Source of the DNA: an uncultured Photobacterium sp.
GTDB taxonomy: Bacteria > Pseudomonadota > Gammaproteobacteria > Enterobacterales > Vibrionaceae
Assembly: GCA_947039005.1 (NCBI GenBank)
Contig: CAMQXY010000031.1
Span: 1 to 32,159 of the forward strand
Direction of reading: 5' to 3'
Length of the DNA stretch: 32,159 bases
Numbering within the stretch: position 1 is the stretch's first letter; each line of letters opens with the position of its first letter. Both the position numbers and the translations under genes were made by a program. Below the pieces are notes generated by a model. The model saw only the letters and a list, made by a program, of their open reading frames with translations, searched no databases and was not told the DNA's origin. Below, in pieces: positions 7,789-17,092 of the stretch.

Positions 7789-9378
7789 TTAGTGCTCACG
7801 CGTTGCGCGGAAATCACCTTCAGGGAAACGTTCTTTAGCAAGGTTAAGGTTAACCATTGTTGGTGCGATGTAAGATAAGTTATCACCGCCGTCTAATGCT
7901 AGATGTGCTTGGTTCTTACGTCTAAATTCTTCAAGCTTCTTCGCATCATCACATTCAACCCAACGTGCAGTTGCAACGTTAACGCCTTCATAAATCGCTT
8001 CAACGTTATATTCAGCTCGAAGACGGGCAACAACCACATCAAACTGAAGTACACCGACTGCACCTACGATCAGATCGTTGTTTTGCAGTGGACGGAATAC
8101 CTGTACCGCGCCTTCTTCTGAAAGCTGCACTAAACCTTTTAGCAATTGCTTTTGCTTTAGTGGATCTTTTAGGCGAATACGACGGAATAGTTCAGGGGCG
8201 AAGTTTGGAATACCCGCAAACTTAAGGTTCTCACCTTGAGTAAAGGTATCACCAATTTGAATGGTGCCGTGGTTGTGTAAACCAATGATGTCGCCCGCAT
8301 AAGCCACTTCGGTACGTGAACGGTCACCCGCCATAAAGGTTACTGCATCAGAAATACTGACACTTTTACCTGTACGAACATGGTTCATCTTCATACCTTG
8401 GTTGTAAGTTCCTGATACGATACGCATAAACGCAATACGGTCACGGTGCTTAGGATCCATGTTGGCTTGGATTTTAAACACAAAACCTGAGAACTTTTCT
8501 TCTGTTGCTTCAACTTCACGGGTATTTGCTTGACGAGGTAATGGTGCTGGAGCCCACTCAGTTAAGCCGTCAAGCATATGATCAACACCAAAGTTACCCA
8601 GTGCAGTACCAAAGAATACAGGTGTCAGTTCGCCCGCTAAGAATAGCTCGAGATCAAATTCATTTGATGCTCCGATAACAAGTTCTAATTCTTCACGTAG
8701 GTTTGCGGCTAAATCACTACCAATCGCGATATCAAGTTCAGGGTTATCTAACCCTTTAATAATACGCTTTTCTTGAATAGTGTGACCTTGACCTGTGCTG
8801 TAAAGTAGCGTTTCATCACGGTGAATATGGTAAACACCTTTGAATTCTTTACCACAACCGATAGGCCATGAAATTGGTGCACATGCCATACCCAGTTCAA
8901 CTTCAACTTCATCAAGCAATTCCATTGGATCACGTGTTTCACGGTCCAATTTGTTCATGAAGGTAACGATAGGTGTGTCACGTAGACGAGTAACTTCCAT
9001 TAACTTACGGGTACGATCTTCGACACCTTTAGCGGCATCGATAACCATTAGACAAGAGTCAACCGCTGTTAGGGTGCGGTAAGTATCTTCAGAGAAGTCT
9101 TCGTGTCCGGGAGTATCTAGCAGGTTAACCAAACAATTGTTGTAAGGGAACTGCATAACCGATGTGGTTACTGAGATACCACGTTCTTTTTCCATCTCCA
9201 TCCAGTCAGATTTTGCATGCTGGTTAGAACCACGACCTTTTACTGTGCCAGCTTTTTGGATCGCGTTTCCGAACAACAATACTTTTTCAGTAATGGTGGT
9301 TTTACCCGCATCGGGGTGGGAGATAATAGCGAAAGTACGACGTTTAGATACTTCGCCCTGAAACTGTGTTTGCGACAT
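7789..9378 (-). CDS. prfC: Peptide chain release factor 3 (GTPase)
   Basis: RF3 is the GTPase that recycles RF1 and RF2 from the ribosome after termination. At 529 residues it has the same length as E. coli RF3 and matches throughout. GTP-binding motifs are HPDAGKTT (P-loop), DTPGHEDF (G3) and NKLD (G4). The block [20 protein letters not shown] holds the switch region. Two in-frame ATGs lie six bases apart; the second (9378, MSQTQFQ) is chosen because AAGAA sits about 7 bases before it and only 1 base before the first. The gene is divergent from yjjV across 168 bases. Confidence 0.96.
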   Translation of the reverse strand: MSQTQFQGEVSKRRTFAIISHPDAGKTTITEKVLLFGNAIQKAGTVKGRGSNQHAKSDWMEMEKERGISVTTSVMQFPYNNCLVNLLDTPGHEDFSEDTYRTLTAVDSCLMVIDAAKGVEDRTRKLMEVTRLRDTPIVTFMNKLDRETRDPMELLDEVEVELGMACAPISWPIGCGKEFKGVYHIHRDETLLYSTGQGHTIQEKRIIKGLDNPELDIAIGSDLAANLREELELVIGASNEFDLELFLAGELTPVFFGTALGNFGVDHMLDGLTEWAPAPLPRQANTREVEATEEKFSGFVFKIQANMDPKHRDRIAFMRIVSGTYNQGMKMNHVRTGKSVSISDAVTFMAGDRSRTEVAYAGDIIGLHNHGTIQIGDTFTQGENLKFAGIPNFAPELFRRIRLKDPLKQKQLLKGLVQLSEEGAVQVFRPLQNNDLIVGAVGVLQFDVVVARLRAEYNVEAIYEGVNVATARWVECDDAKKLEEFRRKNQAHLALDGGDNLSYIAPTMVNLNLAKERFPEGDFRATREH

Positions 9379-9546
9379 TAGCATGTTCTTTTTGAATGGA
9401 GTGCATTGTCCGCTATTGTCGCTGATTTTAACTCTAGACTCAATCTAGCCGCAGTGAGAATTACCAACAAAGATAAAGAATGACGTGTTTGATTGTTAAT
9501 TTGCGTAATAATAGCCACAGTAGCTGCCTTTATAGAGACCAATAGT

Positions 9547-10359
9547 ATGTCTGCATTAATTAATGATTCAGTAATAATAGACAGTCATTGCCATTTTGAT
9601 TTTGCGCCTTTTTCAGACAATCCGAATCAAGCATGGGTACAAGCACAGCAAGCGGGTGTTAAAGCCATTATTATTCCAACCGTTGGTCGCAGTAATTGGC
9701 ACACAGTTGCTGAATTATGTCAGCAATTTTCAGGCTTATATTATGGGTTAGGTATTCATCCTTTTTTTAGTCACCAACATTCAGTGGATGCGGTGGCTGA
9801 ATTAGCGCACCAGCTCACCAACGCGAAAAAGGCGAAGGATGATGATCGGTGTGTGGCGGTGGGAGAATGTGGATTAGATTTTGCGGTAGCTGATGTTAAT
9901 CGAGACCAACAATTGCACTGGCTACAAGCACAACTTCAATTAGCCAATGAACATGATTTGCCCGTGATTTTACATTGCCGTAAAGCCTTTTCTGAATTAG
10001 TGCAATTACTGCGTCAACAACCACCCAAAATGGGAGGCGTTTATCATGGGTTTAGTGGCAGTTACCAACAGGCAACTCAGCTTATTGATCTCGGTATCAA
10101 AATTGGTGTTGGTGGCACGATTACCTATAGTCGAGCCCAAAAGACTCGCGCTACTATCGCTAAATTACCGCTATCTGCATTGCTATTAGAAACCGATGCC
10201 CCCGATATGCCAGTGTCAGGGTATCAAGGTCAACCGAATCGCCCTGAGCGTTTAGTCGATATTGTTACGGTATTGGCTGAGATCCGCGGGGAAGAATATG
10301 CACAAGTAGCACAAGCAACAACCTTAACAACGACTGAATTATTTCAAATAAAGCTGTGA
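9547..10359 (+). CDS. yjjV: TatD-family metal-dependent hydrolase (YjjV type)
   Basis: A 270-residue TIM-barrel hydrolase of the TatD DNase family. The metal-binding residues are visible: H14 and H16 in DSHCHFD, the glutamate in VGECGLDF, histidines in LHCRKAF and YHGFSGS, and the aspartate in LETDAPDMP. The E. coli homologue YjjV lies in the same block just upstream of deo. ATG 9547 is chosen over 9493 because the extra 18 residues are not part of the family fold. The family has 3'-5' nuclease activity in studied members; the natural substrate here is not known. Confidence 0.9.
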   Translation: MSALINDSVIIDSHCHFDFAPFSDNPNQAWVQAQQAGVKAIIIPTVGRSNWHTVAELCQQFSGLYYGLGIHPFFSHQHSVDAVAELAHQLTNAKKAKDDDRCVAVGECGLDFAVADVNRDQQLHWLQAQLQLANEHDLPVILHCRKAFSELVQLLRQQPPKMGGVYHGFSGSYQQATQLIDLGIKIGVGGTITYSRAQKTRATIAKLPLSALLLETDAPDMPVSGYQGQPNRPERLVDIVTVLAEIRGEEYAQVAQATTLTTTELFQIKL

Positions 10360-10416
10360 TTTTGCTGCCAAAGCCAAACGTTTGCGTTAATGGTGGACAT
10401 TGGGATGTCGATGTTA

Positions 10417-10511
10417 TGTGATGCGAGTCACAATAGCTGATTATGCTACATCAAATTTCCTTATAAATTGTGATCTTGGCATTACATCATCGGTAACTCC
10501 ATGAGTATAAT
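10417..10511 (+). promoter_or_regulatory. CRP-controlled promoter of nupC with two CRP sites (deoP2-like)
   Basis: TGTGATGCGAGTCACA (10417-10432) is a perfect CRP core (TGTGA-N6-TCACA). A second site begins TGTGATCT at 10469, with a good left half and a degenerate right half. TATAAT lies at 10506-10511, so a start near 10518 would put the sites at about -41 and -93. The 52-bp spacing matches E. coli deoP2, where CytR binds between two CRP dimers. I do not see a clear CytR operator in the space between. A 12-bp palindrome, CTCTTTAAAGAG (10519-10530), sits at the expected start site. Confidence 0.7.
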
Positions 10512-10576
10512 GCGCCGACTCTTTAAAGAGCCGAACTGTCAAGACGCCAAAACTTAACTATAGGATTCCATAAATC

Positions 10577-11869
10577 ATGAGCCTGCTAATGAGCCTTGTT
10601 GGGATGGTGGTACTGCTATTACTTGCCGTACTTCTATCTGATAACCGTAAAGCGATCAATCTACGTACTGTTGGTGGCGCATTTGCTATCCAATTTCTAT
10701 TAGGCGCATTTGTACTTTACGTACCAGTAGGCCGTGATGTGCTATATGGCATGTCTCAAGCAGTAGCTAACGTTATTGGTTATGGTAATGACGGTATTAA
10801 CTTCTTGTTTGGTGGCTTAACATCAAACAAAATGTTTGAATTATTCGGTGGCGGTGGCTTTGTCTTCGCATTACGTGTATTGCCCGTTATCGTATTCTTC
10901 TCTGCACTTATTAGCGTGTTGTACTACATCGGCGTAATGCAGATTGTTATCAATGTTTTGGGTGGCGGTTTACGTAAAGTACTGGGTACTTCTCACGCAG
11001 AATCAATGTCTGCAACAGCGAATATTTTTGTTGGTCAAACGGAAGCACCATTGGTTATTCGTCCGTTCGTACCTAAGATGACTCAGTCTGAGTTGTTTGC
11101 AGTAATGTGTGGTGGTTTGGCGTCAGTAGCAGGTGGTGTACTTGCAGGTTACGCACAAATGGGTGTTCCTCTTGAGTACCTGATTGCCGCTTCATTTATG
11201 GCAGCCCCTGGTGGTCTACTGTTTGCTAAAATCATCAAGCCTGAAACTGAGCAGCCAATTGAGCAGATTGCGGGTAACGATGAAAATGAAAATGAAGAAA
11301 AACCAGCTAACATTATTGATGCAGCAGCAGCAGGTGCATCATCTGGTATGCAACTTGCGTTAAACGTAGGTGCAATGCTACTTGCGTTCATCGGTTTGAT
11401 TGCATTAGTGAACGGTATGCTTGGTGGTATCGGCGGTTGGTTCGGTATGCCTCAGTTAACATTAGAATTAATTCTAGGTTACGTATTCTCTCCACTAGCA
11501 TTCCTTATTGGTGTGCCATGGGGTGAAGCGCAAGTTGCTGGTTCATTCATTGGTCAAAAGATTGTTGTTAACGAATTTGTTGCTTACCTAAACTTTGCCC
11601 CTTACCTAAAAGATGTCGCTGATGGCGGTATGGTTGTAGCGCAAACTGGTGCTGAAATGTCTGATAAGACTAAAGCTATCATCTCATTCGCATTGTGTGG
11701 TTTCGCTAACCTATCTTCAGTGGCTATTCTACTGGGTGGTTTAGGTGGTCTAGCACCAACACGTCGTGCAGAAATCGCACGCTTTGGTATGAAGGCTGTT
11801 GCGGCAGGTACATTATCTAACTTAATGTCTGCAACCATTGCTGGTCTGTTTATTACACTAGCGTCATAG
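10577..11869 (+). CDS. nupC: Concentrative nucleoside transporter (CNT family, NupC)
   Basis: An inner-membrane, cation-coupled importer of nucleosides. The 430-residue protein is hydrophobic throughout and closely resembles Vibrio cholerae vcCNT. The nucleobase-binding GQTEAPL is at 153-159 (Q154, T155, E156, the same numbers as vcCNT). The second binding block, NEFVAY (332-337), and [11 protein letters not shown] (371-381) are also present. The loop between these last two is about nine residues longer than I recall for vcCNT. A charged, glutamate-rich cytoplasmic loop lies around 221-243. It precedes deoC-deoA-deoB-deoD, so imported nucleosides feed the pathway encoded next door. Promoter evidence points to CRP control; a strong terminator separates it from deoC. 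Confidence 0.95.
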   Translation: MSLLMSLVGMVVLLLLAVLLSDNRKAINLRTVGGAFAIQFLLGAFVLYVPVGRDVLYGMSQAVANVIGYGNDGINFLFGGLTSNKMFELFGGGGFVFALRVLPVIVFFSALISVLYYIGVMQIVINVLGGGLRKVLGTSHAESMSATANIFVGQTEAPLVIRPFVPKMTQSELFAVMCGGLASVAGGVLAGYAQMGVPLEYLIAASFMAAPGGLLFAKIIKPETEQPIEQIAGNDENENEEKPANIIDAAAAGASSGMQLALNVGAMLLAFIGLIALVNGMLGGIGGWFGMPQLTLELILGYVFSPLAFLIGVPWGEAQVAGSFIGQKIVVNEFVAYLNFAPYLKDVADGGMVVAQTGAEMSDKTKAIISFALCGFANLSSVAILLGGLGGLAPTRRAEIARFGMKAVAAGTLSNLMSATIAGLFITLAS

Positions 11870-11898
11870 TTATAAACAAACGGTTACCCTAAATTAAG

Positions 11899-11931
11899 AA
11901 ACGCCATGGCTTATGCTGTGGCGTTTTTTTT
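11899..11931 (+). terminator. Rho-independent terminator of nupC
   Basis: AAACGCCATGGC (11899-11910) pairs along its full length, with two G-U wobbles, with GCTGTGGCGTTT (11915-11926). The loop is TTAT and the stem is followed by a run of T. It lies 29 bases after the nupC stop. Confidence 0.9.
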
Positions 11932-12223
11932 CGTTGAAACCTCATGGCATTTAAGTTTGGCTTAATGCAATAAAATCGATTGCGTTCCCCTTTCTGAATT
12001 TTCACTCTGTTATTATTCTCCGATAGAAACAGTACCGTGATAATGATTGAGAGCGTTATAACTGTTATTAGCATCATAAATTAAGAGTTATGCAAAAATG
12101 GGTTCTTTTTGTGATCAATTTGCATGTTTTTTGATGAGACTTTTGATTTCAGTAAACATATTATCCACCACGGGAAACACGAGTTTAATGGTCGAGTCGT
12201 GATTGAGTTGATATTATAAGGAA
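11932..12223 (+). promoter_or_regulatory. Upstream region of deoC, with candidate extended -10 promoter
   Basis: This gene-free stretch is AT-rich. TG-A-TATTAT (12209-12217) is an extended -10 element that would start transcription near 12224, a dozen bases before the first leader hairpin. A convincing -35 is lacking. TTTTGTGATC (12107-12116) is a CRP half-site whose right half is poor, followed by TTTGCATG, which resembles a CytR half-operator. No credible reading frame was found. Confidence 0.4.
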
Positions 12224-12468
12224 GTAAAACCCAAATAGGTTAAGGTGACTTAACCTAGTGCAGGGTAGCCTGCGCGGTGACAAGGATAGCGACCAGACGG
12301 TATTTATTTTCTTCTGGGTCTTCAAGGAATAAAGTCCGCTCATCTATGACAGCGATAATGAATGTCGTTGTACAGCAGTGATACAAATTGGATCCTGCTG
12401 AATTCATATCTAGTATTCGGTAGTAATATTAACACTACCGCTATAAAACATTACGACTGGAGATAGTC
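12224..12468 (+). ncRNA. Candidate structured leader RNA of deoC
   Basis: Six hairpins follow one another. HP1: TAGGTTAAG / CTTAACCTA (12236-12257), nine perfect pairs closed by a GUGA tetraloop. HP2: GTGCAGG / CCTGCGC (12258-12275), directly abutting HP1. HP3: CGG-N2-TTTATT / AATAAA-N2-CCG (12298-12338). HP4: ACAGCGA / TCGTTGT (12349-12371). HP5: CAGCAG-t-GAT / ATCCTGCTG (12373-12400). HP6: CGGTAGT / ACTACCG (12418-12440). GACCAGA (12291-12297) can instead pair with TCTGGGTC (12313-12320); this crosses HP3, so it is either a pseudoknot or an alternative fold. I recognise no known riboswitch class. There is no poly-U terminator before deoC. Confidence 0.45.
12455..12468 (+). promoter_or_regulatory. 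Ribosome binding site of deoC displayed in a small hairpin loop
   Basis: GACT (12455-12458) and AGTC (12465-12468) can pair, leaving the Shine-Dalgarno GGAGAT in the loop directly before the ATG. The stem is only 4 bp, so it may be incidental. Confidence 0.3.
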
Positions 12469-13245
12469 ATGAGCGATTTAAAAGCTGCAGCATTACGTGC
12501 ATTAAAATTAATGGATCTTACAACACTCAATGAAGACGACACTGATGCTAAAGTGATCGCACTGTGTAAGAACGCAAAAACAGCGGTTGGTAACACTGCA
12601 GCAGTATGTATCTACCCTCGTTTTATCCCAGTTGCTAAGAAGCAGTTACGTGAGCAAGGTACACCTGATGTACGTATTGCAACGGTAACTAACTTCCCTC
12701 ACGGTAACGACGACATTGAGATCGCTGTTGCTGAAACGAAAGCGGCTGTTGCTTACGGCGCAGACGAAGTAGACGTAGTATTCCCATACCGCGCACTAAT
12801 GGCTGGCAATGCAGAAGTAGGCTTTGAGCTTGTGAAGCAATGTAAAGCAGCGTGTGGCGATAACGTGTTACTTAAAGTTATCATCGAGACTGGCGAACTA
12901 AAGACAGAAGCTCTTATTAAGCAAGCGTCTGAAATTTGTATCAACGCTGGCGCTGACTTTATTAAAACATCTACAGGTAAAGTGCCTGTAAACGCAACGC
13001 CTGAATATGCTGAAATCATGCTTAATGTAATTAAAGACATGGGCGTAGCAAAAACAGTGGGCTTTAAGCCTGCTGGTGGCGTACGTACGGCTGAAGATGC
13101 TCAACAATACCTAGCAATGGCAAACACTATTCTTGGTGATGAGTGGGCTGATAGCCGTCATTACCGTTTTGGTGCATCAAGCCTACTTGCTAACTTACTT
13201 CACACATTAGGTGAAGGCGAGCAAGCTGCACAAGGCGGTTACTAA
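12469..13245 (+). CDS. deoC: Deoxyribose-phosphate aldolase
   Basis: Cleaves 2-deoxyribose-5-phosphate to acetaldehyde and glyceraldehyde-3-phosphate, the last step of deoxynucleoside catabolism. The 258 residues match E. coli DeoC (259). The Schiff-base lysine is K166 in FIKTSTGK; the assisting residues are D102 (VDVVFPY) and K200 ([11 protein letters not shown]). It is a class I TIM-barrel aldolase. It lies downstream of nupC but behind that gene's terminator and a long structured leader. It is followed by its own terminator, so deoC appears to form a separate transcription unit or to limit read-through into deoA-deoB. Confidence 0.97.
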   Translation: MSDLKAAALRALKLMDLTTLNEDDTDAKVIALCKNAKTAVGNTAAVCIYPRFIPVAKKQLREQGTPDVRIATVTNFPHGNDDIEIAVAETKAAVAYGADEVDVVFPYRALMAGNAEVGFELVKQCKAACGDNVLLKVIIETGELKTEALIKQASEICINAGADFIKTSTGKVPVNATPEYAEIMLNVIKDMGVAKTVGFKPAGGVRTAEDAQQYLAMANTILGDEWADSRHYRFGASSLLANLLHTLGEGEQAAQGGY

Positions 13246-13254
13246 GCTTTTATT

Positions 13255-13286
13255 AATAAGGTGGTGTCATGCCACCTTATTATTTT
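13255..13286 (+). terminator. Terminator or attenuating hairpin between deoC and deoA
   Basis: AATAAGGTGG (13255-13264) pairs perfectly with CCACCTTATT (13272-13281), and ATTTTT follows. It lies 10 bases after the deoC stop and inside the deo cluster, so it may set the ratio of deoC to deoAB expression. Confidence 0.75.
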
Positions 13287-13385
13287 TCAAAGTGAATTAT
13301 TTTCAACGCTAATCATTATATATTAGCTGCAATTATCTATTTTATTTGACGTTACTTTCAATGGTGCATTGGCATCACGGAATGG

Positions 13386-13401
13386 ATTCGCGTACGTGAA
13401 T
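13386..13401. promoter_or_regulatory. Operator-like palindrome upstream of deoA
   Basis: ATTCGCGTACGTGAAT is a palindrome with 14 of 16 bases symmetric about the centre CGTACG. It lies about 100 bases before the deoA start in a 256-base spacer. It resembles a regulator operator; I do not recognise which one. Confidence 0.3.
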
Positions 13402-13501
13402 TTTAGCAATGTAATAGTTGGATTTTGCCAGCAGCTAGATTTTATAAATAAATAAGTAGTTAATTTTTCCTATTAAAAAACATATCAGTAAGAGGATCGT
13501 C

Positions 13502-14833
13502 ATGTACTTACCTCAAGAAATTATTCGTAAAAAACGCGACAATATTGCATTAACTGCCGATGAAATTAATTTTTTCATTCAGGGTGTGGCTAAAAACACC
13601 GTCTCAGAAGGTCAAATCGCTGCTTTTGCTATGGCGGTCTATTTTAATGATATGACCATGGATGAGCGTGTCGCATTAACGTGTGCAATGCGTGATTCAG
13701 GGATGGTGATTGATTGGGGTTATATGGATTTTGATGGCCCAATTGTTGATAAACACTCAACCGGTGGTGTGGGTGATGTGACCTCTTTAATGCTGGGCGC
13801 AATGGTCGCGGCATGTGGTGGCTATGTACCAATGATCTCTGGTCGTGGTCTTGGTCATACTGGTGGTACGTTAGATAAACTGGAATCGATTCCAGGTTAT
13901 AACATTACGCCAAGCAATGAAGTGTTCGGTAAAGTCACCAAAGAAGCGGGTGTGGCAATTATTGGTCAAACCGGTGATTTAGCCCCTGCGGATAAACGTG
14001 TTTACGCGACCCGTGATGTGACAGCGACAGTGGATAATATTTCATTGATCACTGCCTCTATTCTATCTAAGAAATTAGCGGCTGGTTTAGATTACTTAGT
14101 GATGGATGTCAAAGTAGGTTCTGGTGCATTTATGCCAACTTACGCCGCATCAGAAGAATTAGCTAAATCGATTGTTGCGGTTGCTAATGGCGCAGGGACG
14201 TGTACCTCAGCGTTATTAACAGATATGAATCAAGTGTTAGCATCTACTGCTGGTAATGCACTTGAAGTACGTGAAGCGGTACAGTTTTTAACAGGTGAAT
14301 ACCGTAATCCGCGTTTATATGAAGTTACTATGGCATTATGTGCTGAAATGTTAGTTATCAGTAAACTAGCATCAGATTTACTGCAAGCACGTGCGAAACT
14401 TCAAGCAGTGTTAGATAATGGTCAAGCAGCAGAGCGTTTTGGCAAAATGGTTGCGGGTCTTGGTGGTCCAACTGATTTTATCGATAATTATGATAACTAT
14501 CTTGATAAAGCAGAAATCATTAAACCTGTATTTGCTGAAACAACCGGTTTTGCACATGCAATGGATACTCGTGGTTTAGGTATGGCTGTTGTTGGCATGG
14601 GCGGTGGTCGTCGTGTTGCGAGTGATAGCATTGATTATGCCGTTGGTTTATCAAATATGATCCGTCTTGGTGATGAAGTCTATGCTGATACACCATTAGC
14701 AATGGTCCACGCACGCACTGAAGCGCAATGGCAAGAAGCGGCTAAAGCGGTTCGTGCCAATATCAGTATTGCTGATACCACACCAGAACCGACCCCTGAA
14801 GTATACCGTCGCATTGGCGAACAAGACGTATAA
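13502..14833 (+). CDS. deoA: Thymidine phosphorylase
   Basis: Converts thymidine and phosphate to thymine and deoxyribose-1-phosphate. The 443 residues match E. coli DeoA (440) throughout. The family signature [20 protein letters not shown] (118-137) and the phosphate-binding [12 protein letters not shown] are intact; [11 protein letters not shown] and ITASILSKK are also conserved. AGAGGA precedes the ATG. deoB starts 10 bases after the stop, so deoA-deoB form an operon. A 256-base spacer with a terminator separates it from deoC, an unusually large gap inside the deo group. Confidence 0.97.
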   Translation: MYLPQEIIRKKRDNIALTADEINFFIQGVAKNTVSEGQIAAFAMAVYFNDMTMDERVALTCAMRDSGMVIDWGYMDFDGPIVDKHSTGGVGDVTSLMLGAMVAACGGYVPMISGRGLGHTGGTLDKLESIPGYNITPSNEVFGKVTKEAGVAIIGQTGDLAPADKRVYATRDVTATVDNISLITASILSKKLAAGLDYLVMDVKVGSGAFMPTYAASEELAKSIVAVANGAGTCTSALLTDMNQVLASTAGNALEVREAVQFLTGEYRNPRLYEVTMALCAEMLVISKLASDLLQARAKLQAVLDNGQAAERFGKMVAGLGGPTDFIDNYDNYLDKAEIIKPVFAETTGFAHAMDTRGLGMAVVGMGGGRRVASDSIDYAVGLSNMIRLGDEVYADTPLAMVHARTEAQWQEAAKAVRANISIADTTPEPTPEVYRRIGEQDV

Positions 14834-14843
14834 CGGAGCAACA

Positions 14844-16064
14844 ATGAAACGTTCAATTATTTTAGTTTTAGATTCTTTTGGTATCGGCGCAACGGAAGAT
14901 GCGGTTGATTTTGGTGATGTTGGTGCGAATACCTTCGGTCACATTGCCCAAGCGTGTGCACGTGGTGAAGCTAATAATGGTGATCGTAATGGCTCACTTC
15001 ATTTGCCTAACCTGACTAAATTGGGTTTAGCAAAAGCGTGTGAAGAGTCATGTGGTAGTTTTCCTGAAGGTATGGATGCTGATGTTGAAATCGTAGGTGC
15101 TTATGGCCACGCGAAAGAAATTTCATCAGGAAAGGATACCCCTTCTGGTCACTGGGAAATCGCGGGTGTTCCTGTTTTATTTGATTGGGGTTACTTTAGT
15201 GATAAAACTAACAGCTTCCCTAAAGAGCTAACTGATCGCATTCTTGCGCGTGCAGGCTTAGACGGTTACTTAGGTAACTGCCATGCATCAGGTACACAAG
15301 TACTGGATGACTTGGGTGAAGAGCACATGCAAACAGGTAAACCAATTTTCTATACATCTGCTGACTCTGTATTCCAAATTGCATGTCATGAAGAGACTTA
15401 CGGTCTTGATAAGTTAATGGAACTTTGTCATATCGTCCGTGAAGAGCTAGAAGATTATAATATTGGTCGTGTTATTGCGCGTCCGTTTATTGGTGCTGGT
15501 AAAGGTCAATTTGAGCGTACGGGTAACCGTCGTGATTTATCGCTTGAGCCACCTGCGATCACCGTATTGCAAAAGTTGGTTGAAGAAAAGCAAGGCGAAG
15601 TGATTTCTATCGGTAAGATTTCTGATATTTATGCGGGCTGTGGTATTTCTCGCAAAGTAAAAGCAACCGGTATTCCTGCTTTATTTGATGCAACGTTAGC
15701 GCAAATTGATGTTGCAGGTAATAACAGCATCGTGTTCACTAACTTTGTTGATTTTGATTCAGCATATGGCCACCGTCGTAATGTTGCGGGTTATGCAGCA
15801 GCGTTAGAGTATTTTGACCGTCGTTTACCTGAAATTTTAGCGTTGCTAAAAGAAGATGATGTGTTAATTATTACTGCTGACCATGGCTGTGATCCAACAT
15901 GGCCTGGTACTGATCATACCCGTGAGCATATCCCTGTGATTGTCACTGGACCAAAAGTTAAGGCGGGCTCATTAGGTCGTCGTGAAACATTTGCCGATAT
16001 TGGTCAAAGTCTTGCTGAGCATTTCGGTACTTCTGATATGGCTTATGGTAAGTCGTTTTTATAA
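14844..16064 (+). CDS. deoB: Phosphopentomutase
   Basis: Moves the phosphate of (deoxy)ribose-1-phosphate to the 5 position, linking the phosphorylases DeoA and DeoD to DeoC. It belongs to the alkaline-phosphatase-like metalloenzyme fold. The 406 residues match E. coli DeoB (407). Metal-binding motifs are visible: LDSFGIGA at the N-terminus, then TADHGCDPT and GTDHTREH near the C-terminus. KDTPSGHWE carries the phosphorylated threonine. ATG 14844 has CGGAG upstream; the earlier in-frame codon at 14754 lies inside deoA and is rejected. Confidence 0.97.
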   Translation: MKRSIILVLDSFGIGATEDAVDFGDVGANTFGHIAQACARGEANNGDRNGSLHLPNLTKLGLAKACEESCGSFPEGMDADVEIVGAYGHAKEISSGKDTPSGHWEIAGVPVLFDWGYFSDKTNSFPKELTDRILARAGLDGYLGNCHASGTQVLDDLGEEHMQTGKPIFYTSADSVFQIACHEETYGLDKLMELCHIVREELEDYNIGRVIARPFIGAGKGQFERTGNRRDLSLEPPAITVLQKLVEEKQGEVISIGKISDIYAGCGISRKVKATGIPALFDATLAQIDVAGNNSIVFTNFVDFDSAYGHRRNVAGYAAALEYFDRRLPEILALLKEDDVLIITADHGCDPTWPGTDHTREHIPVIVTGPKVKAGSLGRRETFADIGQSLAEHFGTSDMAYGKSFL

Positions 16065-16092
16065 AACGCAATAGATTGTCATTATCTTAATC

Positions 16093-16128
16093 ATCAAGGC
16101 GAAGAATCATTGGATTAATCGCCTTGAT
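16093..16128 (+). terminator. Hairpin downstream of deoB
   Basis: ATCAAGGCGA (16093-16102) pairs perfectly with TCGCCTTGAT (16119-16128) around a 16-base loop, 28 bases after deoB. The following T-run is poor, so it may be a weak terminator or an RNA-stabilising stem. Confidence 0.45.
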
Positions 16129-16229
16129 TAGTATAAAAATACGCATGTTTGTATGATAGCGATTGTTATTGTTATCTGAACGATATTAAGCGGTTATTAG
16201 TTATCAATAGTGTGCATTTGTAAATAGAC

Positions 16230-16247
16230 GTTATCGCCACTGATAAC
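16230..16247. promoter_or_regulatory. Inverted repeat in the deoD upstream region
   Basis: GTTATC (16230-16235) and GATAAC (16242-16247) flank GCCACT, 28 bases before the deoD start. It could be a short 5'-UTR hairpin or an operator. The 211-base deoB-deoD spacer shows no other strong signal. Confidence 0.25.
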
Positions 16248-16275
16248 TGATTCAATAAACAAAAGGATTATAACT

Positions 16276-16995
16276 ATGGCTACTCCACATATTAATGCTG
16301 AAATGGGCGATTTTGCAGACGTAGTACTAATGCCGGGTGATCCACTACGCGCTAAGTTCATTGCAGAAACATTTCTAGAAGATGTAACTGAAGTATGTAA
16401 CGTGCGTAGTATGTTTGGTTACACTGGTACTTACAAAGGTCGTAAGATTTCTGTTATGGGCCACGGTATGGGTATTCCATCTTGTTCTATCTATGCGACA
16501 GAGTTAATTAAAGACTTTGGCGTTAAGAAGATTATCCGTGTTGGTAGTTGTGGTGCTGTACGTGATGACGTTAAATTACGCGATGTTGTTATCGGCATGG
16601 GTGCATCAACAGATTCTAAAGTAAACCGTATTCGTTTTGGTGGCCATGATTTCGCAGCAATTGCTGATTTCGGTATGGTACAAAATGCAGTAGATGCAGC
16701 AAAAGCAAAAGGTATCCCTGTTAAAGTGGGTAATATCTTCTCTGCTGATTTGTTCTACAACCCAGATTTCGAATTTTTCAAGACAATGGACAAATATGGC
16801 ATTGTTGGCGTTGAAATGGAAGCGGCGGGTATTTACGGCGTAGCAGCAGAATTTGGTGCAAAAGCACTGACTATCTGTACTGTTTCTGATCATATTCTAC
16901 GTGGTGAAGCAACAACATCTGAAGAGCGTCAATTAACGTTCAACGAGATGATTGAAATCGCACTAGAATCAGTATTACTTGGTGATGCTGAGTAA
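16276..16995 (+). CDS. deoD: Purine nucleoside phosphorylase, hexameric DeoD type
   Basis: Cleaves purine (deoxy)nucleosides with phosphate to the free base and (deoxy)ribose-1-phosphate. The 239 residues equal the E. coli DeoD length. Visible active-site features: H5 in ATPHI, the phosphate-binding GDPLRA and [14 protein letters not shown] for ribose, and the catalytic aspartate in TVSDH (D205 counting Met1). AGGAT precedes the ATG. It is the last gene of the deo cluster but stands 211 bases after deoB with a hairpin between, so it may have its own promoter. A strong terminator follows. Confidence 0.97.
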   Translation: MATPHINAEMGDFADVVLMPGDPLRAKFIAETFLEDVTEVCNVRSMFGYTGTYKGRKISVMGHGMGIPSCSIYATELIKDFGVKKIIRVGSCGAVRDDVKLRDVVIGMGASTDSKVNRIRFGGHDFAAIADFGMVQNAVDAAKAKGIPVKVGNIFSADLFYNPDFEFFKTMDKYGIVGVEMEAAGIYGVAAEFGAKALTICTVSDHILRGEATTSEERQLTFNEMIEIALESVLLGDAE

Positions 16996-17046
16996 TCTAT
17001 GACTTAAAGGGTATTTGAAATAAATACCCATAAGCATTAAAAAAAG

Positions 17047-17076
17047 CGGTAACAGCGTAAGCTGTTGCCGTTTTTT
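17047..17076. terminator. Terminator between deoD and ytjB
   Basis: CGGTAACAGC (17047-17056) pairs with GCTGTTGCCG (17061-17070), with one G-U wobble. The loop is GTAA; T6 follows and an A-run precedes. It serves deoD and, on the other strand, could serve the convergent ytjB. Confidence 0.88.
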
Positions 17077-17092
17077 GATGGCGCAAGTTGTA

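Noticed and set aside
9493..9546. Upstream extension of yjjV as a signal peptide
   Set aside because: The 18 residues are hydrophobic, but TatD-family proteins are cytoplasmic and the family start fits ATG 9547.
12236..12275. tRNA-like or known riboswitch fold
   Set aside because: Two abutting hairpins suggest it, but there is no T-loop, anticodon arm or acceptor stem, and the purine, GEMM, cobalamin and FMN core motifs are absent.
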